DNA from: Bacillus pseudomycoides
GTDB lineage: Bacteria; Bacillota; Bacilli; Bacillales; Bacillaceae_G
Direction: 5' to 3'
DNA length: 34,055 nt
NCBI RefSeq assembly: GCF_002551005.1
Contig: NZ_NVOY01000043.1
Location: forward strand, 1-34,055
How positions within the stretch are numbered: the first letter of the stretch is position 1; the number at the start of each line of letters is the position of its first letter. The notes below the pieces were generated by a model, which had not been told where the DNA came from, made no database searches, and saw only the letters and a list, made by a program, of their open reading frames with translations. Position numbers and translations under genes: made by a program. Shown here in pieces: positions 16,298 to 25,461 of this stretch.

Positions 16298-16573
16298 ATG
16301 AATCAAAAACAACAAGGTTTAGGTAAAACAACTTCTGGTGCTAGCATTCAAAGCGCAAAACAACAAAGCGCTAGCTATGGCACAGAATTTGCAACAGAAA
16401 CAAATGTACAAGCAGTAAAACAACAAAACGCTCAAGCAGAAGCTAAGAAATCACAAGCTTCTAGTGCTAGCGCTCAAAGTGCAAATGCTAGCTATGGTAC
16501 AGAGTTTGCAACAGAAACAAATGTACAAGCAGTAAAACAACAAAATGCAAAATCAGCAGCAAAAAAATCTTAG
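16298..16573 (+). CDS. sspE: Gamma-type small acid-soluble spore protein
   Basis: SspE is an abundant forespore protein, degraded by the GPR protease on germination to supply amino acids. The 91 residues are rich in Gln, Ala, Lys and Ser. Two near-identical repeat units of about 35 residues each include [20 protein letters not shown], whose TEFATET segment is the GPR cleavage motif. I choose ATG 16298 ([14 protein letters not shown]) with GGAGGTGAG upstream; an upstream start at 16265 has no such site. Forespore sigma-G/F control is expected from the family, but I could not place the promoter. Confidence 0.95.
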   Translation: MNQKQQGLGKTTSGASIQSAKQQSASYGTEFATETNVQAVKQQNAQAEAKKSQASSASAQSANASYGTEFATETNVQAVKQQNAKSAAKKS

Positions 16574-16587
16574 TTCGAACCAATAAG

Positions 16588-16623
16588 AAAAAACACTCCT
16601 CTAAACGTAAGGGGAGTGTTTTT
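16588..16623 (+). terminator. sspE terminator
   Basis: AACACTCC and GGAGTGTT form an 8-bp stem extended by A/T pairs, with the T tract in the 3' arm and after it. Confidence 0.85.
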
Positions 16624-16727
16624 CTTTGTGTAAGCCGACATAACTTCTAATAAGTCAACAAATATAGTCAAAGGAGACGAAGCAGTTTTATTCGAAAATA
16701 TGTAATAGGATTTTTAGGAGGGATGGA

Positions 16728-16988
16728 ATGAAACTGTTTGATGAATTGGTTGAAGAGCAATTGCGGACGATGGATGAATTATTAAAGCTACAAGTTCATT
16801 TAGAAAAATATCAACATCTTGAAATGAATGAGCAAGATGCGAAAGAACTTCATTTTATTCGTCAAGAAATTCAAAGAACAGAAAAAGCATTAAAGGGTTT
16901 ACAATTGGAGTTTGAGCAACAAACGGCTGCGGTCATTCATTCTTTTGAAAATGAGAAGATGCTTTCAAGCGAAGAGACGATTTCATGA
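16728..16988 (+). CDS. ygaB: YgaB family protein (86 aa)
   Basis: An 86-residue, strongly helical, charged protein (DELVEEQLRTMDELLKLQVHL...QEIQRTEKALKGLQLEFEQQ) likely to form a coiled coil. It matches B. subtilis YgaB in size and in place between sspE and ygaC; the function is unknown. AGGAGGG precedes the ATG. A terminator overlaps its stop codon. Confidence 0.88.
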   Translation: MKLFDELVEEQLRTMDELLKLQVHLEKYQHLEMNEQDAKELHFIRQEIQRTEKALKGLQLEFEQQTAAVIHSFENEKMLSSEETIS

Positions 16989-17005
16989 ATCGGCTCTTTT
17001 GTTTT
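16974..17005 (+). terminator. ygaB terminator overlapping the stop codon
   Basis: GAGaCGATT and AATCGgCTC form a 9-position stem with one internal mismatch, followed by TTTTGTTTT. Confidence 0.7.
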
Positions 17006-17138
17006 AAAATTTCGACAGAAACGTTATAATAAAAAGAAAAGTGAATTCGGCTCAATATGTTTGAAAAAGAGTAAAAAATGAACGGCATTTCAAATAACAA
17101 CTTTAGAAGAGCGTTCACGGCGAAAGAAGGGAGAAAGT

Positions 17139-17669
17139 ATGGGGTTTCCCAGAGAAGGAGAAAAAATACAAATACATAGTTATAAACATAATGGTTCCAT
17201 TCATAGAATGTGGGAAGAAACAACAGTTTTAAAAGGGACACAAAGTTTTGTGATTGGAGCAAATGATCGAACGGTCGTAACGGAATCTGATGGACGAACT
17301 TGGATTACTCGTGAACCGGCTGTTTGTTATTTTCATTCGAATTATTGGTTTAATGTTATTGGCATGCTAAGGCAGGAAGGTGTGTACTACTATTGTAATT
17401 TAAGTTCACCATTTGCCTATGATTATGAAGCATTAAAATATATTGACTATGATTTAGACATTAAAGTGTATCCCGATATGACGTATACATTGTTAGATGA
17501 AGATGAGTACGAAAAACATCGTGAGCTTATGAATTATCCGGCTGTCATTGACACGATTTTAAAACGAAATGTTGAATATTTAACGCAATGGATTCATCAG
17601 CGAAAGGGTCCGTTTGCTCCTGATTTTATTGATATGTGGTATGAACGATATTTAATGTATAGAGATTAA
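17139..17669 (+). CDS. ygaC: Nucleoside tri-/diphosphate phosphatase, DUF402 (YgaC)
   Basis: The 176-residue protein belongs to the UPF0374/DUF402 family, whose S. aureus member hydrolyses nucleoside tri- and diphosphates. Visible motifs include [11 protein letters not shown], a central [17 protein letters not shown], the acidic [13 protein letters not shown] motif, [10 protein letters not shown] and a C-terminal [20 protein letters not shown] site stands upstream of the ATG. It is followed by its own terminator and then ygaD. Confidence 0.92.
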   Translation: MGFPREGEKIQIHSYKHNGSIHRMWEETTVLKGTQSFVIGANDRTVVTESDGRTWITREPAVCYFHSNYWFNVIGMLRQEGVYYYCNLSSPFAYDYEALKYIDYDLDIKVYPDMTYTLLDEDEYEKHRELMNYPAVIDTILKRNVEYLTQWIHQRKGPFAPDFIDMWYERYLMYRD

Positions 17670-17673
17670 AGAA

Positions 17674-17703
17674 AAAACCTGCTAGGGCGTCCAGCAGGTT
17701 TTA
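17674..17703 (+). terminator. ygaC terminator
   Basis: AAAACCTGCT and AGCAGGTTTT form a 10-bp perfect stem with a 9-nt loop, a few bases after the stop codon. Confidence 0.88.
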
Positions 17704-17731
17704 TCCTTTTAACATGCTGGGAGGGAGAGGT

Positions 17732-19489
17732 ATGAAAGGAATCAAACGGTATCTCCAATTCGTAACGCCGTATCGGTGGCTCATTACGATTACCATTGTA
17801 ATCGGTCTTATTAAATTTGGGATTCCGCTTATTATGCCGTGGCTATTAAAGTATATTATTGATGATATTATTCAAGGCGGAAGTTCACTAGAACAGAAAA
17901 CATCTCAATTATTTGTGGCTATCGGGATTGCAATGTTTATTTTTGCGGTATTGCGTCCGCCGATTGAATACTATCGTCAATACTTTGCGCAGCGTATTGG
18001 AAATGCGGTGTTGTATGATTTGAGAAAACATATTTTTGCGCACTTACAAAAATTAAGCTTACGATTTTATTCTAATACAAAGACGGGCGAAGTTATTTCT
18101 CGTGTAATAAACGATGTTGAACAGACGAAAGACTTCGTTATTACTGGATTAATGAATGTGTGGCTTGATACAGCGACGATTTTTATTGCGATTACAGTTA
18201 TGTTTTCGATGAATGTGAAATTAACGCTTGTTTCCTTACTCGTACTGCCTGTTTATGTAGTTGCAGTTAAGTATTTTTTCAGTCGTCTTCGAACATTAAC
18301 ACGAGAGCGTTCACAAGCGCTGGCAACGATGCAAGGTTATTTACATGAGCGTATTCAAGGTATGCAAGTCACGCGAAGCTTTGCTTTAGAGGAGTATGAA
18401 AAAGAGAAATTTCAAGAGAAAAACAGTGCATTTTTAACAAAGGCATTAACTCATACGAGCTGGACAGCAAGGACATTTTCTACTGTAAACACATTAACGG
18501 ATCTTGGACCTTTAATCGTAATTGCTTTTGCTGCTTATGAAGTCATTCATGGATCGTTAACGCTTGGCACAATGGTAGCTTTTGTTGGATATATGGATAG
18601 TTTATATAGTCCGCTGCGCCGCCTTGTGAACTCTTCGACAACACTTACACAAGCTTTTGCCTCTATGGACCGTGTTTTTGAATTACTAGATGAAGAGTAT
18701 GATATTGTAGATCGTCCAAATGCGATTACAAAGAAGTCGCTTCGAGGTGAGGTTATATTTGAAAATGTTTCATTTCGCTATAATGAACAGGAACAAGATG
18801 TACTCCAAAATATTTCTTTATCTATTTCACCAGGTGAGAAAGTAGCACTTGTCGGTTTAAGCGGGGGTGGAAAGTCTTCACTTGCAAGCTTAATTCCGCG
18901 CTTTTATGACGTTTCTAAAGGAGCAATTTATGTAGATGAGATTGACGTTAGAAATTATAATGTGCGGAATTTACGCAGTCATATTGGTCTTGTCTTGCAA
19001 GATAATATTTTATTTAGCGATACAATTGGTGCCAATATTTTATATGGAAGACCGGAAGCGGCAGATGAAGAGGTAGTCGAAGCAGCTAAAGCTGCACATA
19101 TTCATGATTTTATTATGAGTTTACCGGACAGATATGAAACAGTGGTTGGAGAAAGAGGTGTAAAATTGTCTGGCGGACAAAGGCAGCGCATCGCAATTGC
19201 GCGTGTGTTTTTAAAAAATCCGTCATTGCTTATTTTAGACGAAGCTACATCTGCACTTGATTTAGAAAATGAACGTTATATTCAAGAGGCGTTGCAAACG
19301 TTAGCGGCTGATCGAACTACAATTCTGATTGCGCATCGATTATCGACAATTACACACGTAGATACAATCATTTATTTAGAAGACGGTGAAATAAAAGAAA
19401 AGGGTTCGCATCAGCAATTAATGCAAAAGCGCGGTTACTATTATAATTTATATCAAATTCAAAATATAAAAGAAACGACCCCTTCATAA
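17732..19489 (+). CDS. ygaD: ABC multidrug exporter-type transporter (half-transporter)
   Basis: A fused ABC exporter subunit that would work as a homodimer. Residues 1-310 form six membrane helices (type I exporter fold) with the SLRFYSNTKTGEVISRVINDVEQ coupling region. The C-terminal ATPase has Walker A GLSGGGKSSL (about residue 374), Q-loop LVLQDNILFS, signature LSGGQRQR (about residue 480), Walker B LLILDEATSALD and H-loop IAHRLST. The length of 585 aa is normal. I choose ATG 17732 because GGGAGGGAG precedes it; an ATG at 17714 lies before that site. The exported compound is unknown. Confidence 0.93.
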   Translation: MKGIKRYLQFVTPYRWLITITIVIGLIKFGIPLIMPWLLKYIIDDIIQGGSSLEQKTSQLFVAIGIAMFIFAVLRPPIEYYRQYFAQRIGNAVLYDLRKHIFAHLQKLSLRFYSNTKTGEVISRVINDVEQTKDFVITGLMNVWLDTATIFIAITVMFSMNVKLTLVSLLVLPVYVVAVKYFFSRLRTLTRERSQALATMQGYLHERIQGMQVTRSFALEEYEKEKFQEKNSAFLTKALTHTSWTARTFSTVNTLTDLGPLIVIAFAAYEVIHGSLTLGTMVAFVGYMDSLYSPLRRLVNSSTTLTQAFASMDRVFELLDEEYDIVDRPNAITKKSLRGEVIFENVSFRYNEQEQDVLQNISLSISPGEKVALVGLSGGGKSSLASLIPRFYDVSKGAIYVDEIDVRNYNVRNLRSHIGLVLQDNILFSDTIGANILYGRPEAADEEVVEAAKAAHIHDFIMSLPDRYETVVGERGVKLSGGQRQRIAIARVFLKNPSLLILDEATSALDLENERYIQEALQTLAADRTTILIAHRLSTITHVDTIIYLEDGEIKEKGSHQQLMQKRGYYYNLYQIQNIKETTPS

Positions 19490-19508
19490 TAGAAAGGGTC
19501 GTTTTTTT
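19473..19508. terminator. Shared terminator of ygaD and ygaE
   Basis: AAACGACCC and GGGTCGTTT form a 9-bp stem with T/A tracts on both sides. It contains the ygaD stop codon in its loop and abuts the ygaE stop codon. Confidence 0.88.
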
Positions 19509-20595
19509 ATTCATCCTCTTGTTTTTCGTGAATTTGTAGTTCATCTTCTGGGTTGTGATACGTATAGAAACTGTCTACAAGTAAATCTAAATGTTCTACT
19601 TCTTCGCTATAATTAATAATAGCTGAAACGAGAGGAAACAGATGAAGCCATATTCGATAGCTTTCTTCATCATCTTTATTTTGATAGTTCATAAATATAT
19701 CAATTAGTTGTTGTTTACCAACAGAAACTTCGTCAAGAATTTCAACAGATTGTTGTTTCTTTGCTTTCCCGATAAATTTGAGCAATACTTGCTCATGATA
19801 ATGAGTTAATGAATCCAGCTCATTTTGAATCGATTCTTGAAATGATTCTGGCATATATCGTAACTCGTTCTCTGTTCGATGGAGCGCCTTTAATGTACTT
19901 AAAGCGCGACTTGTTGTTGCTAACATTTGTCTAAATAGAACTAGTTTACGAATTTTAGCAACTTGTACTTTTTTTGTGTAACTTCTTTCTTCTTTATACA
20001 ACAAATAGTAATGGTTTAAACGAATCATTCTTTCTTTCATACGGTCAATATCTGTTTTCAATGTTGTGAAATCAGATGCTTGCCTACTGCTCATTCGAAT
20101 CCATTTTACAATTTCTTCTGTACTATCCACGATTTTATGATAGAGTTTTGTTTCGTATTTTGGCGGCATAAATATTAAGTTTACGAGAGATGCCGCAATA
20201 ATCCCGATCATAATTGTTGCGAATCGTAATAGGGCAAAATCAAAGAAATTTGCTCCTTGATATTCCATAATCGCAATAACAGTTACGAGCGCAATAGAAA
20301 TGGTATTTTCTAGATGTAATTTTAAAGCAAGTGCAATAACTAATATGCACGTTAATCCAATAGTAAGAGGATTACTACCAAAAGCAAATACAAAGACAAT
20401 TGCAAAAATTGCTCCCATTACATTTGCTTGAATTTGTTCTAGAGCTGTTAAATATGAGCGGTACACAGAAGGCTGTACAGCAAAAATTGCTGAGATTCCC
20501 GCAAATACAGGGCTTGGTAATCCAAGCAGTACACATGTAAATAAAGCTAATGTAATGGCAATACCCGTTTTTAAAACGCGAGCACCAAGTTTCAT
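19507..20595 (-). CDS. ygaE: YgaE family membrane protein (aromatic acid exporter-like, UPF0421)
   Basis: The N-terminal 150 residues carry about six hydrophobic helices with the family pattern PVFAGISAIFAVQPSVYRSYLTALEQIQANVMGAI, typical of aromatic-acid-exporter/FUSC-like proteins. The C-terminal 200 residues are a charged helical cytoplasmic domain. The 362-residue length matches B. subtilis YgaE. An export role is only by family analogy. The ribosome binding site AAAGGAT is weak and about 12 bases from ATG. It lies downstream of gltB on the same strand but is separated by a strong terminator. Confidence 0.85.
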   Translation of the reverse strand: MKLGARVLKTGIAITLALFTCVLLGLPSPVFAGISAIFAVQPSVYRSYLTALEQIQANVMGAIFAIVFVFAFGSNPLTIGLTCILVIALALKLHLENTISIALVTVIAIMEYQGANFFDFALLRFATIMIGIIAASLVNLIFMPPKYETKLYHKIVDSTEEIVKWIRMSSRQASDFTTLKTDIDRMKERMIRLNHYYLLYKEERSYTKKVQVAKIRKLVLFRQMLATTSRALSTLKALHRTENELRYMPESFQESIQNELDSLTHYHEQVLLKFIGKAKKQQSVEILDEVSVGKQQLIDIFMNYQNKDDEESYRIWLHLFPLVSAIINYSEEVEHLDLLVDSFYTYHNPEDELQIHEKQEDE

Positions 20596-20688
20596 ACTCT
20601 TTTTTATATCCTTTCTTTCTTGTCAGAATGAATGTACAATATGATACTATACATTCATTAACTTATGTTAGCAAGTAGTATTTTAATG

Positions 20689-20720
20689 AAAAAACCTGCT
20701 GAATTTCAGCAGGTTTTTTT
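20689..20720 (-). terminator. gltB terminator
   Basis: AAAAAACCTGCTGA and TCAGCAGGTTTTTT form a 14-bp perfect stem with a 3-nt loop. It would stop transcripts in either direction; on the minus strand it lies about 64 bases after the gltB stop. Confidence 0.9.
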
Positions 20721-20783
20721 AATTTGTTATAGAGTACTATGAGAATGAAAAGTCGTCAATAAGAAAGCTGCTATTCTTTTCGT

Positions 20784-23700
20784 TTACTCTGTTGAAACAG
20801 ATGGATCGGCTTGCTCTTTTGTTGGAATTACTTCGTAGAAATGAGAATTTAGATTGGTTAACAAAGGTGAGAGAAGCAGGGCCTCTTCGTATTGTTCATG
20901 CTCATTTAATATACGAAGGTAATCTAATAATAATTCTTTCACATCAGATTCTCCTATTTTGCTGAGCGGACGAAGCGTAACATTCGCTCCTTTTGCAATT
21001 CGTTGTCTTAATGATTGTTCTGTTAAGCCAAAATCAGGATGATGACGTAAGTAGACAACTCCGCCTGTCATTCCGGCACAAATCCACGGGCCAGGGTCAC
21101 CGAGGACGAGCGCGCGGCCGTTTGTCATATATTCAAAAGCAAATCCTTTTATATTAGCGTGAACACCAATATTTCCATGCTCTTCTTTTGAAAGTGGTTT
21201 TGTCATTCTTCCGCCAATAATCATATCAGCTCCTGATAGACGAATGCCTGCTCTAGCGTCAGCATTTCCTTGTACATATAATGCTCCTTTTTGTGCGCCG
21301 TATCCGAATCCTTTTCCAACAGAACCGTTATAGTATTTACCATCTTTTCCTTTTGTTTTTGTAATATAAATCCCACCGCCAAAAGCTGTTTTTCCAATGC
21401 CGTCTTGTGCACCGCCGTTGACGTGAATAAAGAGGTTTTCGCTATTATAAGCGCCTAGTCCATTTCCAGGAACAGAACCGTTTGTGTATTTTAATGTGAT
21501 CGGCTCTAATACGCGATTTTCATATAGCCTACTACGAGTGCGGTAGCAAGATTCCATGCCGCCCATCACACGTTGATCGACACCAACGCTAATAAGTTCT
21601 TTAGATGTAATAGAATAATGAGCCTTACTATCTTCTGGATGCGCTGCTGTTTGCAAGGCATTGTATGTTACATCTTCTAATGTTTGTAATAAGTAATGTA
21701 AATTTAGCAAATGCTGGCCGTGTGTTTGTTCTAATAAATCAGAACGACCGACAATTTCTTGTAAGTTGTTATAACCAAGCTGCGCTGTTAATCGTTTTAG
21801 TTCTGTTCCAAAAGCTGTGAATAAATGTAACAATCCTTCTACAGCACTTTCGAAATTTCGCGGTACGAAGCGGCGCAGGCCATGTTCTTTCGCTTGTGCT
21901 TCGGATTCAATTTGCGTTGCAATCCCGACATGACAAGTATCTAAATGACAGCCGCGACATGTTGTACAACCGATCGCAATCATAGACAGTGTACCGAAAC
22001 CAATGCGGTTTGCACCAAGAAGCATAATTTTTAATACATCTGCAGCACTGCGGATGCCGCCGTCAGCCCAAATTTCTACACGCCCTCTCATTCCCGCTTC
22101 TAACAGGGCATTATGAGCAGCTTTTACACCAATTTCAACAGGAAGACCAACGTGCTGCAGGGCATGAATACGTGCGGCACCTGTCCCGCCATCGAAACCG
22201 CTAATGTTAATAAAGTCAGCACCAGCTTTGGCGATGCCTACTGCGATGGTCCCAATATTAGGGACAACAGGAACTTTAACAGCTACTTTCGCGTGTTGGT
22301 TGGCAGTTTTAATTTCAGTAATGATTTGGGCTAAATCTTCAATTGAATAAATGTCATGGTTATTGGAAGGCGAGATTAAATCTGAACCAACTGTTGCATT
22401 TCGCGCTTCTGCAATTTTTGCTGTTACTTTTGAACCTGGTAAATGTCCACCTTCTCCTGGTTTTGCTCCTTGCCCAATTTTAATTTCAATTAAATTAGAT
22501 GAATTCAGGAGTTCAGCGTTAACACCAAAACGTCCTGATGCGATTTGTTGCCCGCGTGTATGTGGATATTTACCAATCATATCTTTAATTTCGCCGCCTT
22601 CACCGTTTAAACTAATCATATTTAATCGGTCAGCAGCCTCGGCATAAGCACGGAAGACAATTTCATTTTGTGAGCCAAATGACATCGAGCTAATAATAAA
22701 TGGTAGACTATGGTTGTTTACTGCAATTGAAACTTTTTCAATTGGCGTTTTATAATTTGTTTCTTTTATTTTTATAAGATGACGAATTGCTGTTGGATTC
22801 TTTTCTTCTAATTCATTTAGTTTTTCACGGTAGTCATCGTATGCATTTCCTTTGGCAATATCTCCAATTGCTTTCCAAATGCGCGGGAATAGATGAAACG
22901 TTTTTCGTATGTTTGCTTTTTCATTTGTATAATCGATTGCCCGAACTTTTGCATCTTCTGCTAATGTTTTTAGTGAAAAAGCCAACCTACTAGATCCAAG
23001 GAAATTTGTAATGTCTAATATCTGTGCAATTTCTTCGTGTAGACCAATGGAAGAGAAGAGACGACCATAACCGCGTAATTCATGAATTCCAAGTGTTGAA
23101 ATCACTTTTTCAATTCCTTTATTCAATGCGTTATATAAATTGAGAAGAGGCGTTTCTGTTCCATCGTTTACTGTTGCAAATGTAAGGTATGGATTGATAA
23201 CATCTGCCCCTAAACCATATAAAGTCACAATGTCGTGTAAAGAACGAAGTGCCCCGGAACGTACGACAATTGCACAATCACGGCGGAGTTTATGATTCAC
23301 AAGCTCTTGATGAATTTTGGCTGTAAGTAAGTGTGGATCAATCCATAATTGGTTGTTTTGATGAGCTTTTGCATCATCAATGATAAGAAGTGATGTGCCT
23401 TTTTTTATTGCTGCCACAGCTTCTGCTCCAAGTCGATTCAGCGCCGCACCCAAAGTTTCATCCTCTGTAAACGTTCCAGACAATTTATAGACAGTGCTGT
23501 GCAGAGCGAACATACGGATGAGTTGTTCATAAGATACTGTGTCTAAATGCCCTGCAGCTTGTTGTCCGGATGCTCCTTCTAAGACAACGGGACTTGGAAG
23601 TTCTACAATAAATGGTTGTTCGTTTGCTGCATACAGATTTGGCCGTTTTCCTACAATTGTACGTGTAGAAAAGTGCTCTACTTCTCGGTCGCGATCAATT

Positions 23701-25223
23701 GCAGGATTTGTTACAACAGCAACGCTTTCCTTTATAAAATCAGCGATATTTCGTTTTCCTGCATCGAGTGCTGCAAGAGGGGCATCATGCCCGAGGGAGC
23801 GAATTGGTTCAGCGCCTTTTTCAGCCATTTGCTCGAGAAGCTGAATATGTTCGCGATCCCAGCCGAAAGCCGCATATTGCTCCGTTTTTACTTCTGTAAT
23901 TGAAACAAGATGATCTAATTCATCTGTTGACGGAGCTTGTAGATGATGACGATAGTCAACAAATTTAATTCGTTGTTTCATACGTGCATATACTTCTTTT
24001 TGATAGGCATCGTATTCATATAAAATAAGATCGCCTTCTAGGTTTCGTTTCAGCCCTATTTTTTCACCTGGAGCAAGTGATTTTGGTTCTGCGACATATT
24101 CAGCCGGAGAAATAACACCTGGTTCAGAGGAAAAAATATAAGAGCTTTCCGTTTCTACTTTCCAAACGGGGCGTAAACCAAGGGAGTCTACGCTAAAAAC
24201 AGCTTCATCTTTATGGCGTGAAATAATTCCAGCGGGTCCTTGAGCGAAATGTCCCCATGCTTCACGTATATACGTATATAAGTCCTGCATATGAGGCTTA
24301 TATAATTTAATCTCATTAATAATTGGTGGAAATAATATATCCATTGCTTCGAATAGGCTATAGTTGTAATGGGTGAGAAGTGTTTCTAGCGTCCGGTTTA
24401 AGTCTTGCGAGTCGCTGCCGCCATTTGTAAGTGGCACATCGATCATTTCAGCTTGATCTCGCAGCTTAGCAATCGTATTAATTTCTCCATTATGTCCAAG
24501 AATGCTAAAAGGTTGAACGCGAAAAAAATTAGATAATGTATTAGTAGAATAACGGTTATGTCCAAGAGTCATTGTAGATGCGATGAGTGGATGTTGCAGG
24601 TCAGCATAATAGGATACAAGTGTATCGCCAGCTCCGAGTACCTTATAAACAACATAATCCGGACTGAATGACGCAACATGAAGTGCTTCATTTTTTTCGA
24701 TTTCTATCGTTAGCGAGAATAATAATTGGTCAATGTTTTCATGTTGCTTTTCTGGAATAACGGCAATTTGCCAAAATAGCGGTTCTTCTTGTTTGCCAAG
24801 AGGTCCAAGGGAATTAGAGTTAGTTACAGTGCTAGTTTCAAATATAATCGTTACATTTTCTCTTTGTAGTAAGGAACGGATATCATTTTGTAAGGCATGT
24901 GCACTTTGTTTTTGCTGTAGAAAAAAATGCCCAACGATAAAGTGAGGATGGTCCACTAATGTTGGATTATAACCATTTTTCATTAATTTTTCTTTCCAAA
25001 GTGCTTTCGGAAGATCAATATGAATTCCGATTCCATCGCCTTCGTTATTAATAAATCCAGCGCGGTGATTCATTTTTACAAGAGACTGTATACAAAGATC
25101 GATGTTTTCTTTCGTTGGAATGTTTCGTTTCTCCATTACGGAAACGATTCCACACGCATCATGTTCGGCATTTGCATAATTTCGAAATAAAGATGGTGTC
25201 CATTTATTTGTTGTACCCGGCAT
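20784..25223 (-). CDS. gltB: Glutamate synthase large subunit (1479 aa)
   Basis: It makes two glutamates from glutamine and 2-oxoglutarate. The N-terminal amidotransferase nucleophile is Cys24 (HDACGIVSVM), exposed after removing a short propeptide. The central and FMN-binding synthase domains follow (SLNGEGGEIKDMIG, GGHLPGSKVTAKIAE, ADGGIRSAADVLKIMLLGA). The 3Fe-4S cysteines are Cys1086, Cys1092 and Cys1097. The C-terminal beta-helix (GXGXG) domain completes a full-length protein. No small subunit (gltD) lies beside it, so it may use ferredoxin or a distant GltD. In place of the common CPVG after the cluster it has CHVG, and an extra Cys lies inside the cluster loop (CTTCRGC), marking a divergent subtype. 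RBS is GAGGGGGAT. Confidence 0.93.
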   Translation of the reverse strand: MPGTTNKWTPSLFRNYANAEHDACGIVSVMEKRNIPTKENIDLCIQSLVKMNHRAGFINNEGDGIGIHIDLPKALWKEKLMKNGYNPTLVDHPHFIVGHFFLQQKQSAHALQNDIRSLLQRENVTIIFETSTVTNSNSLGPLGKQEEPLFWQIAVIPEKQHENIDQLLFSLTIEIEKNEALHVASFSPDYVVYKVLGAGDTLVSYYADLQHPLIASTMTLGHNRYSTNTLSNFFRVQPFSILGHNGEINTIAKLRDQAEMIDVPLTNGGSDSQDLNRTLETLLTHYNYSLFEAMDILFPPIINEIKLYKPHMQDLYTYIREAWGHFAQGPAGIISRHKDEAVFSVDSLGLRPVWKVETESSYIFSSEPGVISPAEYVAEPKSLAPGEKIGLKRNLEGDLILYEYDAYQKEVYARMKQRIKFVDYRHHLQAPSTDELDHLVSITEVKTEQYAAFGWDREHIQLLEQMAEKGAEPIRSLGHDAPLAALDAGKRNIADFIKESVAVVTNPAIDRDREVEHFSTRTIVGKRPNLYAANEQPFIVELPSPVVLEGASGQQAAGHLDTVSYEQLIRMFALHSTVYKLSGTFTEDETLGAALNRLGAEAVAAIKKGTSLLIIDDAKAHQNNQLWIDPHLLTAKIHQELVNHKLRRDCAIVVRSGALRSLHDIVTLYGLGADVINPYLTFATVNDGTETPLLNLYNALNKGIEKVISTLGIHELRGYGRLFSSIGLHEEIAQILDITNFLGSSRLAFSLKTLAEDAKVRAIDYTNEKANIRKTFHLFPRIWKAIGDIAKGNAYDDYREKLNELEEKNPTAIRHLIKIKETNYKTPIEKVSIAVNNHSLPFIISSMSFGSQNEIVFRAYAEAADRLNMISLNGEGGEIKDMIGKYPHTRGQQIASGRFGVNAELLNSSNLIEIKIGQGAKPGEGGHLPGSKVTAKIAEARNATVGSDLISPSNNHDIYSIEDLAQIITEIKTANQHAKVAVKVPVVPNIGTIAVGIAKAGADFINISGFDGGTGAARIHALQHVGLPVEIGVKAAHNALLEAGMRGRVEIWADGGIRSAADVLKIMLLGANRIGFGTLSMIAIGCTTCRGCHLDTCHVGIATQIESEAQAKEHGLRRFVPRNFESAVEGLLHLFTAFGTELKRLTAQLGYNNLQEIVGRSDLLEQTHGQHLLNLHYLLQTLEDVTYNALQTAAHPEDSKAHYSITSKELISVGVDQRVMGGMESCYRTRSRLYENRVLEPITLKYTNGSVPGNGLGAYNSENLFIHVNGGAQDGIGKTAFGGGIYITKTKGKDGKYYNGSVGKGFGYGAQKGALYVQGNADARAGIRLSGADMIIGGRMTKPLSKEEHGNIGVHANIKGFAFEYMTNGRALVLGDPGPWICAGMTGGVVYLRHHPDFGLTEQSLRQRIAKGANVTLRPLSKIGESDVKELLLDYLRILNEHEQYEEALLLSPLLTNLNSHFYEVIPTKEQADPSVSTE

Positions 25224-25261
25224 TCGCCAATCCCCCTCTTGTTTGTATTTAGAATAATCAA

Positions 25262-25290
25262 AATATTAAAGGTGTACGACACCTAATATT
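25262..25290 (-). promoter_or_regulatory. Hairpin in the gltB leader, near the start codon
   Basis: AATATT-AA-AGGTGT and ACACCT-AATATT form a 12-bp stem with a 2-nt bulge and a 3-nt loop. On the minus strand the sequence after it is only moderately T-rich, so it is a weak terminator at best. Confidence 0.6.
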
Positions 25291-25310
25291 AATAAAGTGA
25301 AACTTCCGGT

Positions 25311-25357
25311 AGTTATCCTTCCCTGGAGTATTACTGTCGCAAAGCAGGGGGATAACT
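25311..25357 (-). promoter_or_regulatory. Long bulged hairpin in the gltB leader
   Basis: AGTTATCC pairs with GGATAACT (8 bp), and inside it CCCTG pairs with CAGGG (5 bp) after a 2-nt bulge, with a 19-nt apical loop. There is no T tract after it, so it is not a terminator. It lies about 90-135 bases upstream of the gltB start. It could be a regulatory RNA fold or the binding region of a regulator; I do not recognise it. Confidence 0.6.
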
Positions 25358-25431
25358 CTTTATCTTTAATTAAAGACAGATAATTATGAATAATTATACT
25401 ATTATTGTGTGATTTATGAAATAGTAAAAAT

Positions 25432-25461
25432 AAAAAAACAGAGGCGATCCTCTGTTTTTTT
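25432..25461 (-). terminator. gsaB terminator overlapping the stop codon
   Basis: AAAAAACAGAGG and CCTCTGTTTTTT form a 12-bp stem with a 4-nt loop. On the minus strand it lies immediately after and partly in the gsaB stop codon, ahead of gltB. Confidence 0.9.

Noticed and set aside
16298-16573. The direct repeats in this stretch as a DNA repeat or CRISPR-like array
   Set aside because: They are two coding repeats of the gamma-type spore protein, in frame, with the expected GPR cleavage motif.
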